Position numbers and translations under genes: made by a program
Notes under the pieces: model-generated
Database searches by the model: none
What the model saw: the letters and a program-made list of their open reading frames with translations, nothing else
What the model was told of the DNA's origin: nothing
DNA from: Nocardia sp. CC227C
GTDB lineage: Bacteria; Actinomycetota; Actinomycetes; Mycobacteriales; Mycobacteriaceae
Length of the DNA stretch: 64,000 nucleotides
Reading direction: 5' to 3'
NCBI RefSeq assembly: GCF_030767025.1
Contig: NZ_JASITE010000005.1
Coordinates: forward strand, 124,001-188,000
Shown: positions 49,557 to 59,452 of the stretch, in pieces
Numbering within the stretch: position 1 is the stretch's first letter
Layout of the letters: each line of letters opens with the position of its first letter

Positions 49557-49708
49557 CGCCGAAATGTCTGTCACAGCCCGTAGTGTGCCAAAGCGGACCG
49601 ACTCGCGCTGGCGTGTCGCCCACACTTGACGAGATTCAGCAAATGATCAGTTGACAGCACAACCCGCCGGAAAGGCTCAGCGCTCCAACGGCTTAACACC
49701 CGAGGAAT

Positions 49709-50122
49709 TCAGAAAGGCGAGTTCATGAGCGAATTCGCGGCCATCTCGAAGTAGTCGAGCAGCTGTTTACGGTGTTGATCGTCGAGCACCTCCGGCTCGA
49801 TCTCGGCCACCGCGATCCGCATGGCCCGCAGCCAGGCGTCCCGCTCCAGCGGGCCCACCTTGAACGGCATGTGCCGCATGCGCAGGCGGGGATGCCCACG
49901 CTCGTCGGAGTAGGTGCGCGGCCCGCCCCAGTACTGCTCGAGGAACATGCGCAGCCGCCGCTCCGCCGGGCCGAGGTCCTCCTCCGGATACAGCGGACGC
50001 AGCACCTCGTCCGCGGCCACCTCCCGGTAGAACGCGGCGACGAGCCGATGGAACGTCTCGGCCCCACCGACCGCCTGGTAGAAGGACGTCGCAGTCTGCT
50101 CTCCCGAACTCACGCCGTCCAT
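49709..50122 (-). CDS. glbO: Truncated haemoglobin, group II (HbO)
   Basis: 137 residues. [24 protein letters not shown] and [25 protein letters not shown] are diagnostic; the proximal His lies in MRHMPFKVG, and a Trp (RDAWL) sits in the distal pocket. Binds oxygen and NO and interacts with the membrane respiratory chain in mycobacteria. A short N-terminal extension precedes TSFYQAVGG. Confidence 0.95.
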   Translation of the reverse strand: MDGVSSGEQTATSFYQAVGGAETFHRLVAAFYREVAADEVLRPLYPEEDLGPAERRLRMFLEQYWGGPRTYSDERGHPRLRMRHMPFKVGPLERDAWLRAMRIAVAEIEPEVLDDQHRKQLLDYFEMAANSLMNSPF

Positions 50123-50308
50123 TCTGCCTGTCGAGCGCGCGCCGGGGATTCCGGGGAGGTGGGGAACCGGATTATCACGGTCTGTTCACCTGACTGTGCC
50201 CGACAATGTGCGAAATCACCGTGCATTCCCGGTCCGCGCATGGTCAACTTGGGGGCAGTCTGCCGAGTTACCACATACTCCAGCGAATACGAATTCGGGG
50301 TTGCACAC

Positions 50309-51004
50309 ATGAAGCAGCGGCACGGCGCGCGGCACCAGGCGCGCACACACCGACAACTCCAGCCCGCCGACGTCCACAATCGTGGGTCGGGGGCTCCCTC
50401 GCTGCATGTTCTGTCCGATCATTCGTATCCGGGTGCGCGTCACGACCACGCGCATCGCTCCGCCGACTCCCCGCCGCAGGTGCCGAGCTGGGCCAAGCGC
50501 CGCGTCCTGCTGCTGAACGCGACCTACGAGCCGCTCACCGCCCTCTCCGCGCGCCGCGCCATCGTGCTGCTGATCTGCGACAAGGCCGATGCGGTCCACG
50601 ACGATCCCGAAGGTCCGGTCGTGCACTCCGCGGGCGCCGCGGTCGCGCTCCCCTCCGTCATCCGACTACGCAACTATGTGCGAGTCCCCTATCGCGCCCG
50701 GGTGCCGATGACCCGGGCGGCGCTCATGCACCGCGACCGCTATCGCTGCGCGTACTGCGGCGGCAAGGCCGAGACCATCGACCATGTGATCCCGCGCAGC
50801 CGCGGCGGCGCGCATTCCTGGGAGAACTGCGTCGCCTCCTGCGCCCCCTGCAACCACCGCAAGGCCGACAAGCTGCTCAGCGAGCTGGGCTGGACGCTGC
50901 GTCACCCGATGGTCGCGCCCAAGGGCCCGCACTGGCGGCTGCTGTCGGCCTCCTCGGAGCTGGATCCGGTGTGGTTGCAGTATCTCGGCGAGGACGTGGC
51001 CTAG
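50309..51004 (+). CDS. HNH endonuclease-domain protein (Rv2469c-like)
   Basis: 231 residues from the ATG at 50309; the ribosome site is weak, so the start is uncertain. Disordered His/Arg-rich first 60 residues. Then KRRVLLLNATYEPLTALSARRAIVLLI, and an HNH domain with two CxxC pairs: CAYCGG, IDHVIPRSRGGAHSWENCV, CAPCNHRKAD. This RRxLLLNAxYEPL-HNH type is widespread in actinobacteria. A nuclease role is expected, but the biological target is unknown. Divergent from glbO. Confidence 0.88.
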   Translation: MKQRHGARHQARTHRQLQPADVHNRGSGAPSLHVLSDHSYPGARHDHAHRSADSPPQVPSWAKRRVLLLNATYEPLTALSARRAIVLLICDKADAVHDDPEGPVVHSAGAAVALPSVIRLRNYVRVPYRARVPMTRAALMHRDRYRCAYCGGKAETIDHVIPRSRGGAHSWENCVASCAPCNHRKADKLLSELGWTLRHPMVAPKGPHWRLLSASSELDPVWLQYLGEDVA

Positions 51005-51022
51005 CCGCTTCCGCCGCCGTGC

Positions 51023-51595
51023 TCAGCTGAATTCGCTGATGAGCAGACCCCAGGTCCCGGATTCGAGGGCCTCGAAGATGTGCGGCAGGTCGCCGGGGTA
51101 GCAGATGTAGTCGCCGGGATGCAGTTCCACGGGCGCGTCGACGTGCCCGACCTTGGCGCGGCCCGCGCACAGCACCACATGCTCGACGACCCCGCGGGTG
51201 TGCGGATCGGATTCCCGCGGGTGCCCCGGCTCCACGGTGAGACGGTAGATGTCCCGGCGGGCATTGGGCGGGGCGGCCGACAGCAGGGCGATGCGGTAGT
51301 CGGCCTGCGCCGAGGCCAGCGCCTGCCCCTCACCCGCGCGAATCACCTGGACCTGCGGGCGCGGCGGATCGAGCAGCTGGGAGAATGGCACGTCGAGGGC
51401 GACGCACAATGCCCACAGGGTTTCGATACTCGGATTGCCGGAGCCCGACTCCAGTTGCGACAGTGTGGATTTGGCAATGCCCGCGCGCTTGGCGACCTCG
51501 CTGAGCGACAACCCGGCACGGGTGCGCTCGCGGCGCAGGGCGGCGGCTATCGCCTCCTGCGGTGAGGCGGGAGTGGGGCTGTCGTGCTGGCTCAT
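51023..51595 (-). CDS. XRE-family regulator with C-terminal cupin
   Basis: 190 residues. The HTH (about 15-70) has LSLSEVAKRAGIAKSTLSQLESGSGNPSIETLWALCVALDV. The cupin domain (about 110-190) has VEHVVLCAGRAKVGHVDAPVELHPGDYICYPGDLPHIFEAL. Such HTH-cupin proteins sense small metabolites. Divergent from azlCD, so probably its regulator. Confidence 0.93.
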   Translation of the reverse strand: MSQHDSPTPASPQEAIAAALRRERTRAGLSLSEVAKRAGIAKSTLSQLESGSGNPSIETLWALCVALDVPFSQLLDPPRPQVQVIRAGEGQALASAQADYRIALLSAAPPNARRDIYRLTVEPGHPRESDPHTRGVVEHVVLCAGRAKVGHVDAPVELHPGDYICYPGDLPHIFEALESGTWGLLISEFS

Positions 51596-51622
51596 ATCGG
51601 GTTCACAGCGTACCGGGTGATG

Positions 51623-51643
51623 TTCGTCCATCGCTTTGACGAA
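51623..51643. promoter_or_regulatory. Palindrome between the XRE regulator and azlC
   Basis: TTCGTC-N9-GACGAA, 21 bp, in the 76-base divergent gap. It lies 28 bases from each start codon and is a good operator candidate. Confidence 0.5.
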
Positions 51644-51671
51644 TCGACCGGATGCGTTCACTATAGACAAC

Positions 51672-52382
51672 ATGCGTTCGATATGGCGAACACTGGATCG
51701 GGGTGCGCTCACCGGTATCGCGGCGATCTGCCTGGCAATCGCCATGATCGGCGTGTCCTACGGGGCGACCGCCGTCACCTCCGGACTGCCCGCCTGGCTG
51801 CCGATGCTGCTCAGCATCGCGGTCGTGGCGGGCGGTGCCGAATTCGTCTTCATCGGCATCATCACCGCGGGCGGCAGCCTCGTCGCCGCCGTGCTCGCGG
51901 GGCTGCTCGTCAACGCACGCCACCTCCCCTACGGCCTGTCCGTCCCCGACGTGGTGGGGTCGGGCTGGCGTCGCCTGGTCGGCACCCACGTCATGAACGA
52001 CGAGTCGGTGGCGCTGGCGCTGGCCCAGCCCGATCGCGACCGCCGCCGCGCCGCCTACTGGCTGTGCGGGCTGGGCGTGCTGACCGCGTGGCCGCTCGGG
52101 GCGGCGGTCGGCGCGGTGCTCGGATCGGTGGTGCCCGACCCCAATGCCTTCGGCCTGGACGCGGTCTTCCCCGCCGTCCTGATCTCGCTGGTGCTGCCCG
52201 CGTTCGACGATACGCTCACCCGCACCGCCGCCCTGATCGGCGCGGGTGTGGCCGCGGTGACCACGCCGTTCCTGGGCGCGGGCCTGCCCATTCTGCTGGC
52301 ACTGCTGGCCGTCGTGCTGGTGGCCCGCCGCGCGGGTGACGAACCGTCACCGGAGACCGGTGCCGAGGGCGCGCCGTCATGA
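51672..52382 (+). CDS. azlC: AzlC-family branched-chain amino acid exporter subunit
   Basis: 236 residues. The start is an ATG a few bases after TATAGACA, possibly leaderless. TM-rich: GIAAICLAIAMIGVSYGATAV, LPMLLSIAVVAGGAEFVFIGII; the signature GxxAN-RHLPYGLSV (LVNARHLPYGLS) and HVMNDESVAL identify AzlC. Together with AzlD it exports branched-chain amino acids or analogues. A four-base ATGA overlap with azlD. Confidence 0.92.
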   Translation: MRSIWRTLDRGALTGIAAICLAIAMIGVSYGATAVTSGLPAWLPMLLSIAVVAGGAEFVFIGIITAGGSLVAAVLAGLLVNARHLPYGLSVPDVVGSGWRRLVGTHVMNDESVALALAQPDRDRRRAAYWLCGLGVLTAWPLGAAVGAVLGSVVPDPNAFGLDAVFPAVLISLVLPAFDDTLTRTAALIGAGVAAVTTPFLGAGLPILLALLAVVLVARRAGDEPSPETGAEGAPS

Positions 52383-52699
52383 CCAAGGCGCTCCTGATCG
52401 GCACCCTGGCGCTGGCCCTGGGCACCTATGCCTTCCGCTTCGCGGGCCCGGTGCTGCGCCGCCGGATCAATGTCTCCCCGCGGGTGATCCGCCTGCTGGA
52501 GATCGCCTCGGTCGTCCTGCTCACCGCCCTGGCCGTCACCACGCTCATCCCCTCGGGCAGCAGCGGGCACGCCGGAATCGCCCTGCCCGCGGGCGTTCTC
52601 GTCGCCATCGTGCTGGCCTGGCGACGCGCGCCCCTGCTGGTCGTCATCCTGTCCGCGGCCGCCACCACGGCATTGTTGCGCCTGCTCGGCGTCTCCTGA
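52379..52699 (+). CDS. azlD: AzlD-family branched-chain amino acid exporter subunit
   Basis: 106 residues, about four TM segments (LLIGTLALALGTYAFRFAGP, LLEIASVVLLTALAVTTLI, ALPAGVLVAIVLAWRR, LLVVILSAAATTALLRLL). The GTYAFRFAGP start and RLLEIASVVLLTAL are typical of AzlD. Overlaps azlC. Confidence 0.92.
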   Translation: MTKALLIGTLALALGTYAFRFAGPVLRRRINVSPRVIRLLEIASVVLLTALAVTTLIPSGSSGHAGIALPAGVLVAIVLAWRRAPLLVVILSAAATTALLRLLGVS

Positions 52700-53001
52700 T
52701 CGGCCCCCGGCCGATCGCGGATACCGCCGGTGCGCGCGCCACCGGCCGGTGGCGCGCGCCGAAGGCTCCAGTCGAGAGCGCCTATCCGGCACCGCAACGC
52801 TGGCGTGCACCGCAGAGCCGACATGCCGAAGGCCCGCCCCCGCCCTCGAGGAGACCGTCCGCTGCCGAACCGCTCGCCGCGACGCAAGGCCGCACCGAGA
52901 TGGGCCCGCTGCCGGAGCCGACTCACCTCGACCCGCACGACAGTCAGCACAGCGGCTCCGGCGGAACGGCACCGCGACCCCGCCTGTTGTGCGACCGCCG
53001 C
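52700..53001. other. Intergenic region between azlD and the Rv2474c-like gene
   Basis: About 300 bases. The first 60 contain the two hairpins; the rest has short open frames without ribosome sites or recognisable products. I see no further gene. Confidence 0.5.
52732..52759 (+). terminator. Perfect palindrome downstream of azlD
   Basis: A 28-bp perfect palindrome (14-bp arms, GCGCGCGCCACCGG and its complement) 33 bases past the azlD stop, preceded by a smaller hairpin GATCGG-N7-CCGATC at 52698-52716. A likely transcription stop, although without a T-tract. Confidence 0.6.
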
Positions 53002-53676
53002 CTACTGCGGAAGCAGCGGCATGGCGGGCCCACGACGGCGGGCGACGGAACCGTAGCGGGCGTCGAGGCGCAGCCAGGTGCGGGCGGCGCGGACCCGGAC
53101 GATCTCGTCCACGGAGATGCGACGGGAGTCGGCCTTCTCACCGCCGTGTGGAATGAAGTCCATGGCGGTGAGGGCGAAGACCACCCGCATGGGGACCTCC
53201 ACCTCCTCCCCGCCGCCGGAGACGGTGAGCACGGTCTGGTCCAGCAGGGAGGCGGGCGGGCCGTGCGCGCTGCCGTGCTCTTGGGCCACCTCGGCACCGC
53301 GCTCGGCCAACTCGACCAGCATGCGCGCGGGCACATCGTCCACGTGGACGAAGCCGGCGGCGGGCGGCAGCGCCGAACGCCACGCGGAGTCCATGGAGTA
53401 GCCGAGGTCGATGGGCCGACCGGAGTCGGGCCCGTGCAGACCCGACAGCACCGTGTCACCCCCCACGGTGACGTCCTCGACGCTCAGCGACCCGACCACC
53501 GTCCGTACCGCCAGGGTTTCGAAACCCGTGGCGGCCCAGGCGGATACGTAGTTCACGCCACGGCGGCGCAGCCGGACCACCACCGCCGGGTCCAACCGGA
53601 CCGCGCGGGTGGTGAAGGTGGCCAGGTTCTCCCGCTCGGCCGGATCCGGAATATGAAGTGTCGCTTGACCTGCCAC
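53002..53676 (-). CDS. Conserved actinobacterial hypothetical protein (Rv2474c-like)
   Basis: 224 residues from GTG. No motif I can assign to a function. Notable stretches: LATFTTRAVRLDPAVVVRLRRRG, VSAWAATGFETLAVRTV, MRVVFALTAMDFIPHGGEKADS. Soluble, no signal peptide. Last gene of the minus-strand operon with the thioesterase and glutamate dehydrogenase, 29 bases after the thioesterase stop, in the same order as Rv2476c-Rv2474c. Confidence 0.75.
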   Translation of the reverse strand: MAGQATLHIPDPAERENLATFTTRAVRLDPAVVVRLRRRGVNYVSAWAATGFETLAVRTVVGSLSVEDVTVGGDTVLSGLHGPDSGRPIDLGYSMDSAWRSALPPAAGFVHVDDVPARMLVELAERGAEVAQEHGSAHGPPASLLDQTVLTVSGGGEEVEVPMRVVFALTAMDFIPHGGEKADSRRISVDEIVRVRAARTWLRLDARYGSVARRRGPAMPLLPQ

Positions 53677-53705
53677 GGTTCAGCTCGGAATCACTCGGTC
53701 CGCGA

Positions 53706-54173
53706 TCACTCCGCCAGCCACTGTGCCAGGTAGTCGCGTTCGGCGTCGGTGAGACGGCGTAGTCGCTGGGTGTCGATGTCGAAGGCCGCGAGCTGCGTGG
53801 ACGCGACCACCGCCGGACGCGCGTCCGGGGCGACCCCGGCCGCGCGCACCTCGTAGGCGACGGTGAAGTCCACCGCGCGCAGCTGCGACACCCACATGGA
53901 GACGTCCAGCGGCGAATCCTCGTGCCGCAGTTGGCCTTTGTACTGCACCCGGAGATCGGCGAGTACGCAGCCGCGCCCCAGGCGAGCGGTCGGCCGGTCG
54001 TCGGTGAACAGCCAGGGGATCCGCGCCTCCTCCAGCAGCGTCACCATGCGGGCATGGTTGATGTGCTGGAACGCATCCATATCGGACCAGCGGACCTCGA
54101 CCTTGGTGTGGAAGCGGGGCGGCGGCGCGAGCGCCACCCTCCCCGCTCCGTTCAGCGAACCGACACTCGTCAA
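53706..54173 (-). CDS. 4-hydroxybenzoyl-CoA thioesterase-family acyl-CoA thioesterase
   Basis: 155 residues from a TTG with GGAGG about six bases upstream, overlapping the glutamate dehydrogenase stop by four bases. Hotdog fold: KVEVRWSDMDAFQHINHARMVTLLEEAR contains the catalytic Asp region of the 4HBT class. Rv2475c-like. Substrate chain length unknown; translational coupling to the dehydrogenase is conserved in the mycobacterial order. Confidence 0.92.
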   Translation of the reverse strand: MTSVGSLNGAGRVALAPPPRFHTKVEVRWSDMDAFQHINHARMVTLLEEARIPWLFTDDRPTARLGRGCVLADLRVQYKGQLRHEDSPLDVSMWVSQLRAVDFTVAYEVRAAGVAPDARPAVVASTQLAAFDIDTQRLRRLTDAERDYLAQWLAE

Positions 54174-57100
54174 CGCGGTACCTCCGATTGCGCTCCCACC
54201 CCGCTCACCATGCTGCGCACCTGCCGCGCCGCGACCGACAGCGTGGCGAGGTCGTGGGTTCCGGACTCGAACAGCTCCGACAGGGCCGCACGCGCGCGAC
54301 CCAGCCGAGACTGGTTTTTCGACTCCCAGTATGCAATCTTCTCCTCGGCCGTCTCCTCGGGGTCTCCGGCGGAGAGCACATCCAGGGTGAGCGACCGCAG
54401 TGATCCGTACATATCGTCGCGCAGCGCCAATCGGGCCAGCGCGTGCCAGCGATCGCCGCGTTCCAGGTGGCTGACCGCCTGCAACAGCCAGTCGATCTTG
54501 AGGTGGTCATTGAGCGCGTAGTACAGCGCGCCCACCTCGTCACCGCCGCGGTCGGTGATGTCGGCGATATCGATCACATCCAGCAGCGGGAACAGGTTGA
54601 GCAGCCCCAGCACCTCGCTGGCCAGCTCGGCCGGAGCGCCGCGCCCGATGAGCACCTGCGACTGCGCCGCGAGCGAGTCGATGTGATGGCCGCGCAGCCA
54701 GCCGGGCACCTTCGGCGACAGCGACCGCACCGATGCGGCGTAGCGGTGGATCTCCGCGCCCACGGCGATCGGCTGCGGCCGGTTGTTGAGCAGCCACCGG
54801 GAGGCGCGGTCGAGGGTGCGCTTGGTCTCCAGCTCCAGCGCGTCCTTCACCGAGGTCGCAACGCTCGCCGCCCGGATGCGCTCCCAGACCGCGTGCAGAT
54901 CGAAGATCTGGGTGGCGGCGGTGAAGGCCCGCACCGCGTCCGAGGCCGTCGCCCCGATCTCCTCGTTCAAGCGGAACGCGTAGGTGATGCCGCCCAGATC
55001 GACCACCTCGTTCACCAACATGGTGGTGGTGATCTCCCGGCGCAGCCGATGCCGCTTGATGGCCGTGCCGAAGCGATCCCGCAGCGGTGTCGGAAAGTAG
55101 TTGGGCAGCCGTGCGGCGAAATAGGCGGTATCGGGCAGATCGCTGGCGAGCAGGTCGGTCTTGAGCGAAAGCTTCACGTGCGCCATGAGATTCGACAACT
55201 CCGGCGAGGTGAGCCCGGTCCCCTCCTCCAGCCGCCGCTTGATCTCGACATCCGACGGGAGCGCCTCCAGATCGCGGTCGAGTCCGCGCCGGTCCTCCAG
55301 ATCCTGAATGACGCGCACCTGCACGTTCAGCATGCGCGCCGCTTCCGCCCGCGACATGCCCATCAAGTAGTTCTGGGAGACGTTGTCGCGCAGTACCAGT
55401 GCCGCGACCTCGTCGGTCATCGAGGCCAGCAGCGGATTGCGCTCGGATTCGGCGAGTTCACCGCTGCTCACCACGCCGTCGAGCAGGACCTTGATATTGA
55501 CCTCGTGGTCGGAGCAGTCCACGCCCGCGGAATTGTCGAGCGCGTCGGTGTTCATCTTGCCGCCGCTACGGCAGAACTCGATGCGCCCGTGCGCGGTCAC
55601 GCCGAGGTTGCCGCCCTCGCCGATCACCCGCACCCGCAGCTCGTTGCCGTTCACCCGCACCGCGTCATTGGACTTGTCGCCCACCTCGGCATTGGATTCG
55701 GTGCTGGCCTTGATGTAGGTGCCGATGCCGCCGTTCCACAGCAGTTGCACCGGTGCCTTCAGGATGGCGCGCATGAGTTCCGGCGGCGACAGCGCCGTCA
55801 CGCCCTCGTCCAGGCCCAACGCCTGGCGGGCCTGCTCACTGATCGGCACCGATTTGACGGTGCGATCCCACACCCCGCCGCCCTCGCTGATGAGGGAGCG
55901 GTCGTAATCCGCCCAGGACGAGCGCGGCAGCGCGAACATGCGCTGACGCTCCGCGTAGGAGGTCGCCGCGTCGGGGTCGGGGTCCAGGAAGATGTGCCGG
56001 TGGTCGAAGGCGGCGACCAGCCGGATGTGCTCGGACAGCAGCATGCCGTTGCCGAACACGTCACCGCTCATATCGCCGATGCCGACCACGGTGAAGTCCT
56101 GGGTCTGGGTATCGATATCCATCTCGGCGAAATGCCGTTTGACGCTCTCCCACGCACCCTTGGCGGTGATGCCCATGGCCTTGTGGTCGTAGCCCGCGCT
56201 GCCGCCGGAGGCGAAGGCGTCGCCGAGCCAGAAACCGTACTGCCGGGCAACGTCATTGGCGATATCGGAGAAGGTCGCCGTGCCCTTGTCGGCGGCCACC
56301 ACCAGATAGGTGTCGTCGCCGTCGCGGCGCACCACCCGCGCGGGCGGGATCACCTCGCCGCTGGCGCGGTCCACATTGTCGGTGACATCGAGCAGGCCGG
56401 AGATGAAGGTGCGGTAGCAGGCCACGCCCTCGGCCTGCAGCGCCTGCCGGTCGACCACCGGGTCGGTGGTGGCGGCCGGGGGCTGCTTCACCACGAAGCC
56501 GCCCTTGGCGCCGACCGGCACGATCACCGCGTTCTTCACCGCCTGTGCCTTCACCAGGCCCAGGATCTCGGTGCGGAAGTCCTCCAGCCGATCCGACCAG
56601 CGCAGGCCGCCGCGCGCCACCGGTCCGAAGCGCAGGTGCACGCCCTCCACCCGCGGCGAGTACACGAAGATCTCGAATTGCGGTCGGGGCCTGGGCAGTT
56701 CGGCGATCTCCTGCGGCTCCACCTTGAACGACAGGTAGTCGCGCGGACGCCCCTCGTCATCGGTCATGTAGTAGTTGGTGCGCAGCGTGGCCCGCATCAG
56801 CCCCAGGATGGCGCGCAGAATGCGGTCGGCGTCCAGGCTCACCACGTCGTCGATGCGGCGGCGCACCGCGCTCTCGAGTTCGCGGGCCTGCTCCGCATCG
56901 GCGGTATCCGGATCGAAGATGGCCGCGAAGAGGTTCACGAACAGCTGCGCGACGTCCGGGTAGGCCAGCAGCACGCGGGTGATGTTGGCCTGGCTGTAGG
57001 GAAAACCGGCCTGCTGCAGGTACTTCGCGTACGCGCGCAGGATGGAGACCGAGCGCCACGGCAGCGCGGCGCGCAGCACGAGTTCATTGAGGCCGTCGGC

Positions 57101-59071
57101 CTCCGCCCGCCCGTACCACAGCGCCTCGAAGGCTTCGATGAACCGTTCGCGCATACCGCGGACCCGCGCGTCGAGCAGGTGGATGCGGTCGGCCGACTCC
57201 ACCAGCTCGGCGTCCATATCCCGGTCCAGTGCGCTGCGCAGCAGCTCGGGCCGGGCCAGCAGGCCGAAATCGTAGATCCAGCGCTCCGGACCGTGATCGA
57301 GCTCGATCTGGTACGGCCGCTCGTCGACGACCTCCACCCCGAGGCTCTGCAGCACCGGCAGCACCTGGCTCAGCGAGATGCTCGCACCGCCGATGTAGAG
57401 GCTGAAGCGCCAGCGACCCGGTTCGGAATCGGAGCGCCGATACAGGTGCTGGTCGATCCCGTCGTCCTGGAGCCGTTGCAGGCGAACGATATCCGCCAGC
57501 GCCCGACCCGCGCCGAAATCCTCCTTGTAGCTCTCCGGGAAGGCTTCGGCGTAGGTCGCCACCACCGCCGGATCGAGCACGGCGGACGTGGCGACCTCGT
57601 CGTTGAGGTGGTCCTCCCAGGTGCGGCTGGCCTCGGCGAGCAGGTGCTGAATGCGCAGCCGGTTGGGTTCGGAGGTGTCGGCGACGCCGCCCTGGTCGGG
57701 CAGGCGCACCGTGAAGTACACGCTGGCGAGCTCGCTTTCGGAGACCCGCGCCGAGTAGTCGATGGACGCGCCGCCGAGTTCACGCACCAGGATGTCCTGC
57801 ATCTCCAGGCGTACGGCGGTGGTGTAGCGGTCGCGCGGCAGGTACACCATGCAGGCGACGAACCGGCCGTAGCCGTCCAGACGCAGGAACAGCCGAACCT
57901 GACGGCGCATACCGACATTCAGCACGGTGCTGGCGGTACGGCGCAGGGTCTCGGCGTCGGAGGAGAACAGCTCGGTACGCGGGAAGGACTGGATGACCTC
58001 GAGCATCTCCTGGCCGGAGAAGGAGTCCAGGTCGAAACCGCTCGCCTCGATGACCCGGCGCACCCGGCGCTCGATGACCGGGATGTCGAGCACGTTCTCG
58101 TGCATGGCGGTGACGGTGAAGACACCGATGAACAGGTGCTCACCGGTGACGACGCCCGACTCGTCGAATTCGGCGACGCCCACGAAGTAGGGGTAGACGG
58201 CACGGTGCACGGTGGCCGGGACCAGGCCCTGGGTCAGCATGAGCAGCGGCTGGTCACCGCTGTTGTCGGGGACGCGGAAGTCGGTGCCCACATTGGGGCG
58301 CAGCACGCCGAGGCTGGTGTCGGGGCGCGCCACCGACTTGGTGGTGCCGTCCACGGTGGTGCGCTCGTAGCGGGCGTAGCCGAGCACGGTGAAGTGCCCG
58401 TCGGCCAACCAGCGCAGCAGATTCGCGCAGTCGGTCAGATCGGTGGCGGAGAACGGGGACGCGCCCGCCGCGGCGGCGGCATCGAGCTCGTCGGCCACGC
58501 GTTCCTGTGCCTCGCGCATGGCCTCGGTGTCGCCGATGACATCGCGCACGTCGGTGAGCACATCCGGGATGGCTGATTCGATGCGCTCCAGCTGCTCCTT
58601 GCTGGTGGAGGGGTGCAACTGGATGTGCATCCAGGACTCGCGCAGTCCGGTGGCGCCATTGCCGTCCACCTCGTGCGGGACGGCGGTCTCCAGGGTGCCG
58701 TCGGCGTCGCGGGTGACCTCGAAGATCGGGTGCACGACCTCGCTGACGCTGATGCCCATGCGGTTCAGCGACGAGGTGACCGACTCGACCAGCAGCGGCA
58801 TATCGTCGGTGACCAGTTGCAGGGCGGCCCCCAGACAGGACTCGTCCTCCGGGTGGTGGACCTTCACATTGGCCGTGCCGCGACTGCGCTGGATGGCCAG
58901 TTCCACATGGCTGCGGAAGATCTGCGTCGACGTCGCCGGGATCGCGCAGTCCGCGTCCCCGGCGTCGACGTGTCGGAAGTACGCCTCCTCCAGCGACACC
59001 AAGTTGCCGCGCAGCGATGCGGGCAAACTCGCAGCCCATGCCGCGCTGGACAATTCGGACGAGACGGTCAT
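54170..59071 (-). CDS. gdh: NAD-dependent glutamate dehydrogenase, large 180-kDa class
   Basis: 1633 residues from the ATG at 59071, with GAGGAG about ten bases upstream. The long N-terminal regulatory region holds ACT-like segments. The catalytic core has LRFGPVARGGLRWSDR, VPVGAKGGFV and the NAD region VVGIGDMSGDVFGNGML. A long C-terminal helical domain ends the protein. It converts glutamate to 2-oxoglutarate and ammonia; in mycobacteria it is controlled by GarA, an FHA protein. First gene of the operon with thioesterase and Rv2474c-like genes. Confidence 0.97.
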   Translation of the reverse strand: MTVSSELSSAAWAASLPASLRGNLVSLEEAYFRHVDAGDADCAIPATSTQIFRSHVELAIQRSRGTANVKVHHPEDESCLGAALQLVTDDMPLLVESVTSSLNRMGISVSEVVHPIFEVTRDADGTLETAVPHEVDGNGATGLRESWMHIQLHPSTSKEQLERIESAIPDVLTDVRDVIGDTEAMREAQERVADELDAAAAAGASPFSATDLTDCANLLRWLADGHFTVLGYARYERTTVDGTTKSVARPDTSLGVLRPNVGTDFRVPDNSGDQPLLMLTQGLVPATVHRAVYPYFVGVAEFDESGVVTGEHLFIGVFTVTAMHENVLDIPVIERRVRRVIEASGFDLDSFSGQEMLEVIQSFPRTELFSSDAETLRRTASTVLNVGMRRQVRLFLRLDGYGRFVACMVYLPRDRYTTAVRLEMQDILVRELGGASIDYSARVSESELASVYFTVRLPDQGGVADTSEPNRLRIQHLLAEASRTWEDHLNDEVATSAVLDPAVVATYAEAFPESYKEDFGAGRALADIVRLQRLQDDGIDQHLYRRSDSEPGRWRFSLYIGGASISLSQVLPVLQSLGVEVVDERPYQIELDHGPERWIYDFGLLARPELLRSALDRDMDAELVESADRIHLLDARVRGMRERFIEAFEALWYGRAEADGLNELVLRAALPWRSVSILRAYAKYLQQAGFPYSQANITRVLLAYPDVAQLFVNLFAAIFDPDTADAEQARELESAVRRRIDDVVSLDADRILRAILGLMRATLRTNYYMTDDEGRPRDYLSFKVEPQEIAELPRPRPQFEIFVYSPRVEGVHLRFGPVARGGLRWSDRLEDFRTEILGLVKAQAVKNAVIVPVGAKGGFVVKQPPAATTDPVVDRQALQAEGVACYRTFISGLLDVTDNVDRASGEVIPPARVVRRDGDDTYLVVAADKGTATFSDIANDVARQYGFWLGDAFASGGSAGYDHKAMGITAKGAWESVKRHFAEMDIDTQTQDFTVVGIGDMSGDVFGNGMLLSEHIRLVAAFDHRHIFLDPDPDAATSYAERQRMFALPRSSWADYDRSLISEGGGVWDRTVKSVPISEQARQALGLDEGVTALSPPELMRAILKAPVQLLWNGGIGTYIKASTESNAEVGDKSNDAVRVNGNELRVRVIGEGGNLGVTAHGRIEFCRSGGKMNTDALDNSAGVDCSDHEVNIKVLLDGVVSSGELAESERNPLLASMTDEVAALVLRDNVSQNYLMGMSRAEAARMLNVQVRVIQDLEDRRGLDRDLEALPSDVEIKRRLEEGTGLTSPELSNLMAHVKLSLKTDLLASDLPDTAYFAARLPNYFPTPLRDRFGTAIKRHRLRREITTTMLVNEVVDLGGITYAFRLNEEIGATASDAVRAFTAATQIFDLHAVWERIRAASVATSVKDALELETKRTLDRASRWLLNNRPQPIAVGAEIHRYAASVRSLSPKVPGWLRGHHIDSLAAQSQVLIGRGAPAELASEVLGLLNLFPLLDVIDIADITDRGGDEVGALYYALNDHLKIDWLLQAVSHLERGDRWHALARLALRDDMYGSLRSLTLDVLSAGDPEETAEEKIAYWESKNQSRLGRARAALSELFESGTHDLATLSVAARQVRSMVSGVGAQSEVPR

Positions 59072-59452
59072 TTTCGCCAGCTCCTCGGATTCGGTTCCGT
59101 AACAAAGTGACGCCGGTCCCGAGAGTAGCTGGGCGCGGGATGCGCCGGGCTCAATTCCTCTCAATGCCGCGCCGCGTCGTACGGACCCGACAAACAAGGC
59201 AGCGCGGTGTTCACCGCGATGCTGCCGAATCGCCAGGTGGCGTACGACAAAGCTTGCATCTGAACGGCTTTGGCGCACTAGTGCGTTTGCGCTTCGCACT
59301 GAGTTCGCTCTCAGGTTGCCAGCGGGCATGGCTGAGCGCCTCACCTGCCCCGGCGACCGCCGGGACGCCAGCAACCTCGGTGCGTTCACACCGCAGGTGT
59401 CGCCGTGCCCGCCGCACGGGGGCGGCGGGCACGCGAGTCGGAGGTCGTCGCT
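59072..59452. other. Intergenic region between ettA and gdh
   Basis: 381 bases between two minus-strand genes. It holds the ettA terminator at 59404-59433 and the gdh promoter. A short palindrome CGCACTAGTGCG (59275-59286) lies about 200 bases before the gdh start. No gene seen. Confidence 0.55.
59404..59433 (-). terminator. Terminator after ettA
   Basis: A perfect 11-bp stem (CGTGCCCGCCG / CGGCGGGCACG) with an 8-base loop, 20 bases past the ettA stop. Confidence 0.7.

Noticed and set aside
54443..58576. 1377-codon plus-strand frame opposite the glutamate dehydrogenase gene
   Set aside because: The minus strand encodes a full NAD-GDH; the plus frame is Arg/Gly/His/Val-rich antisense with no domain.
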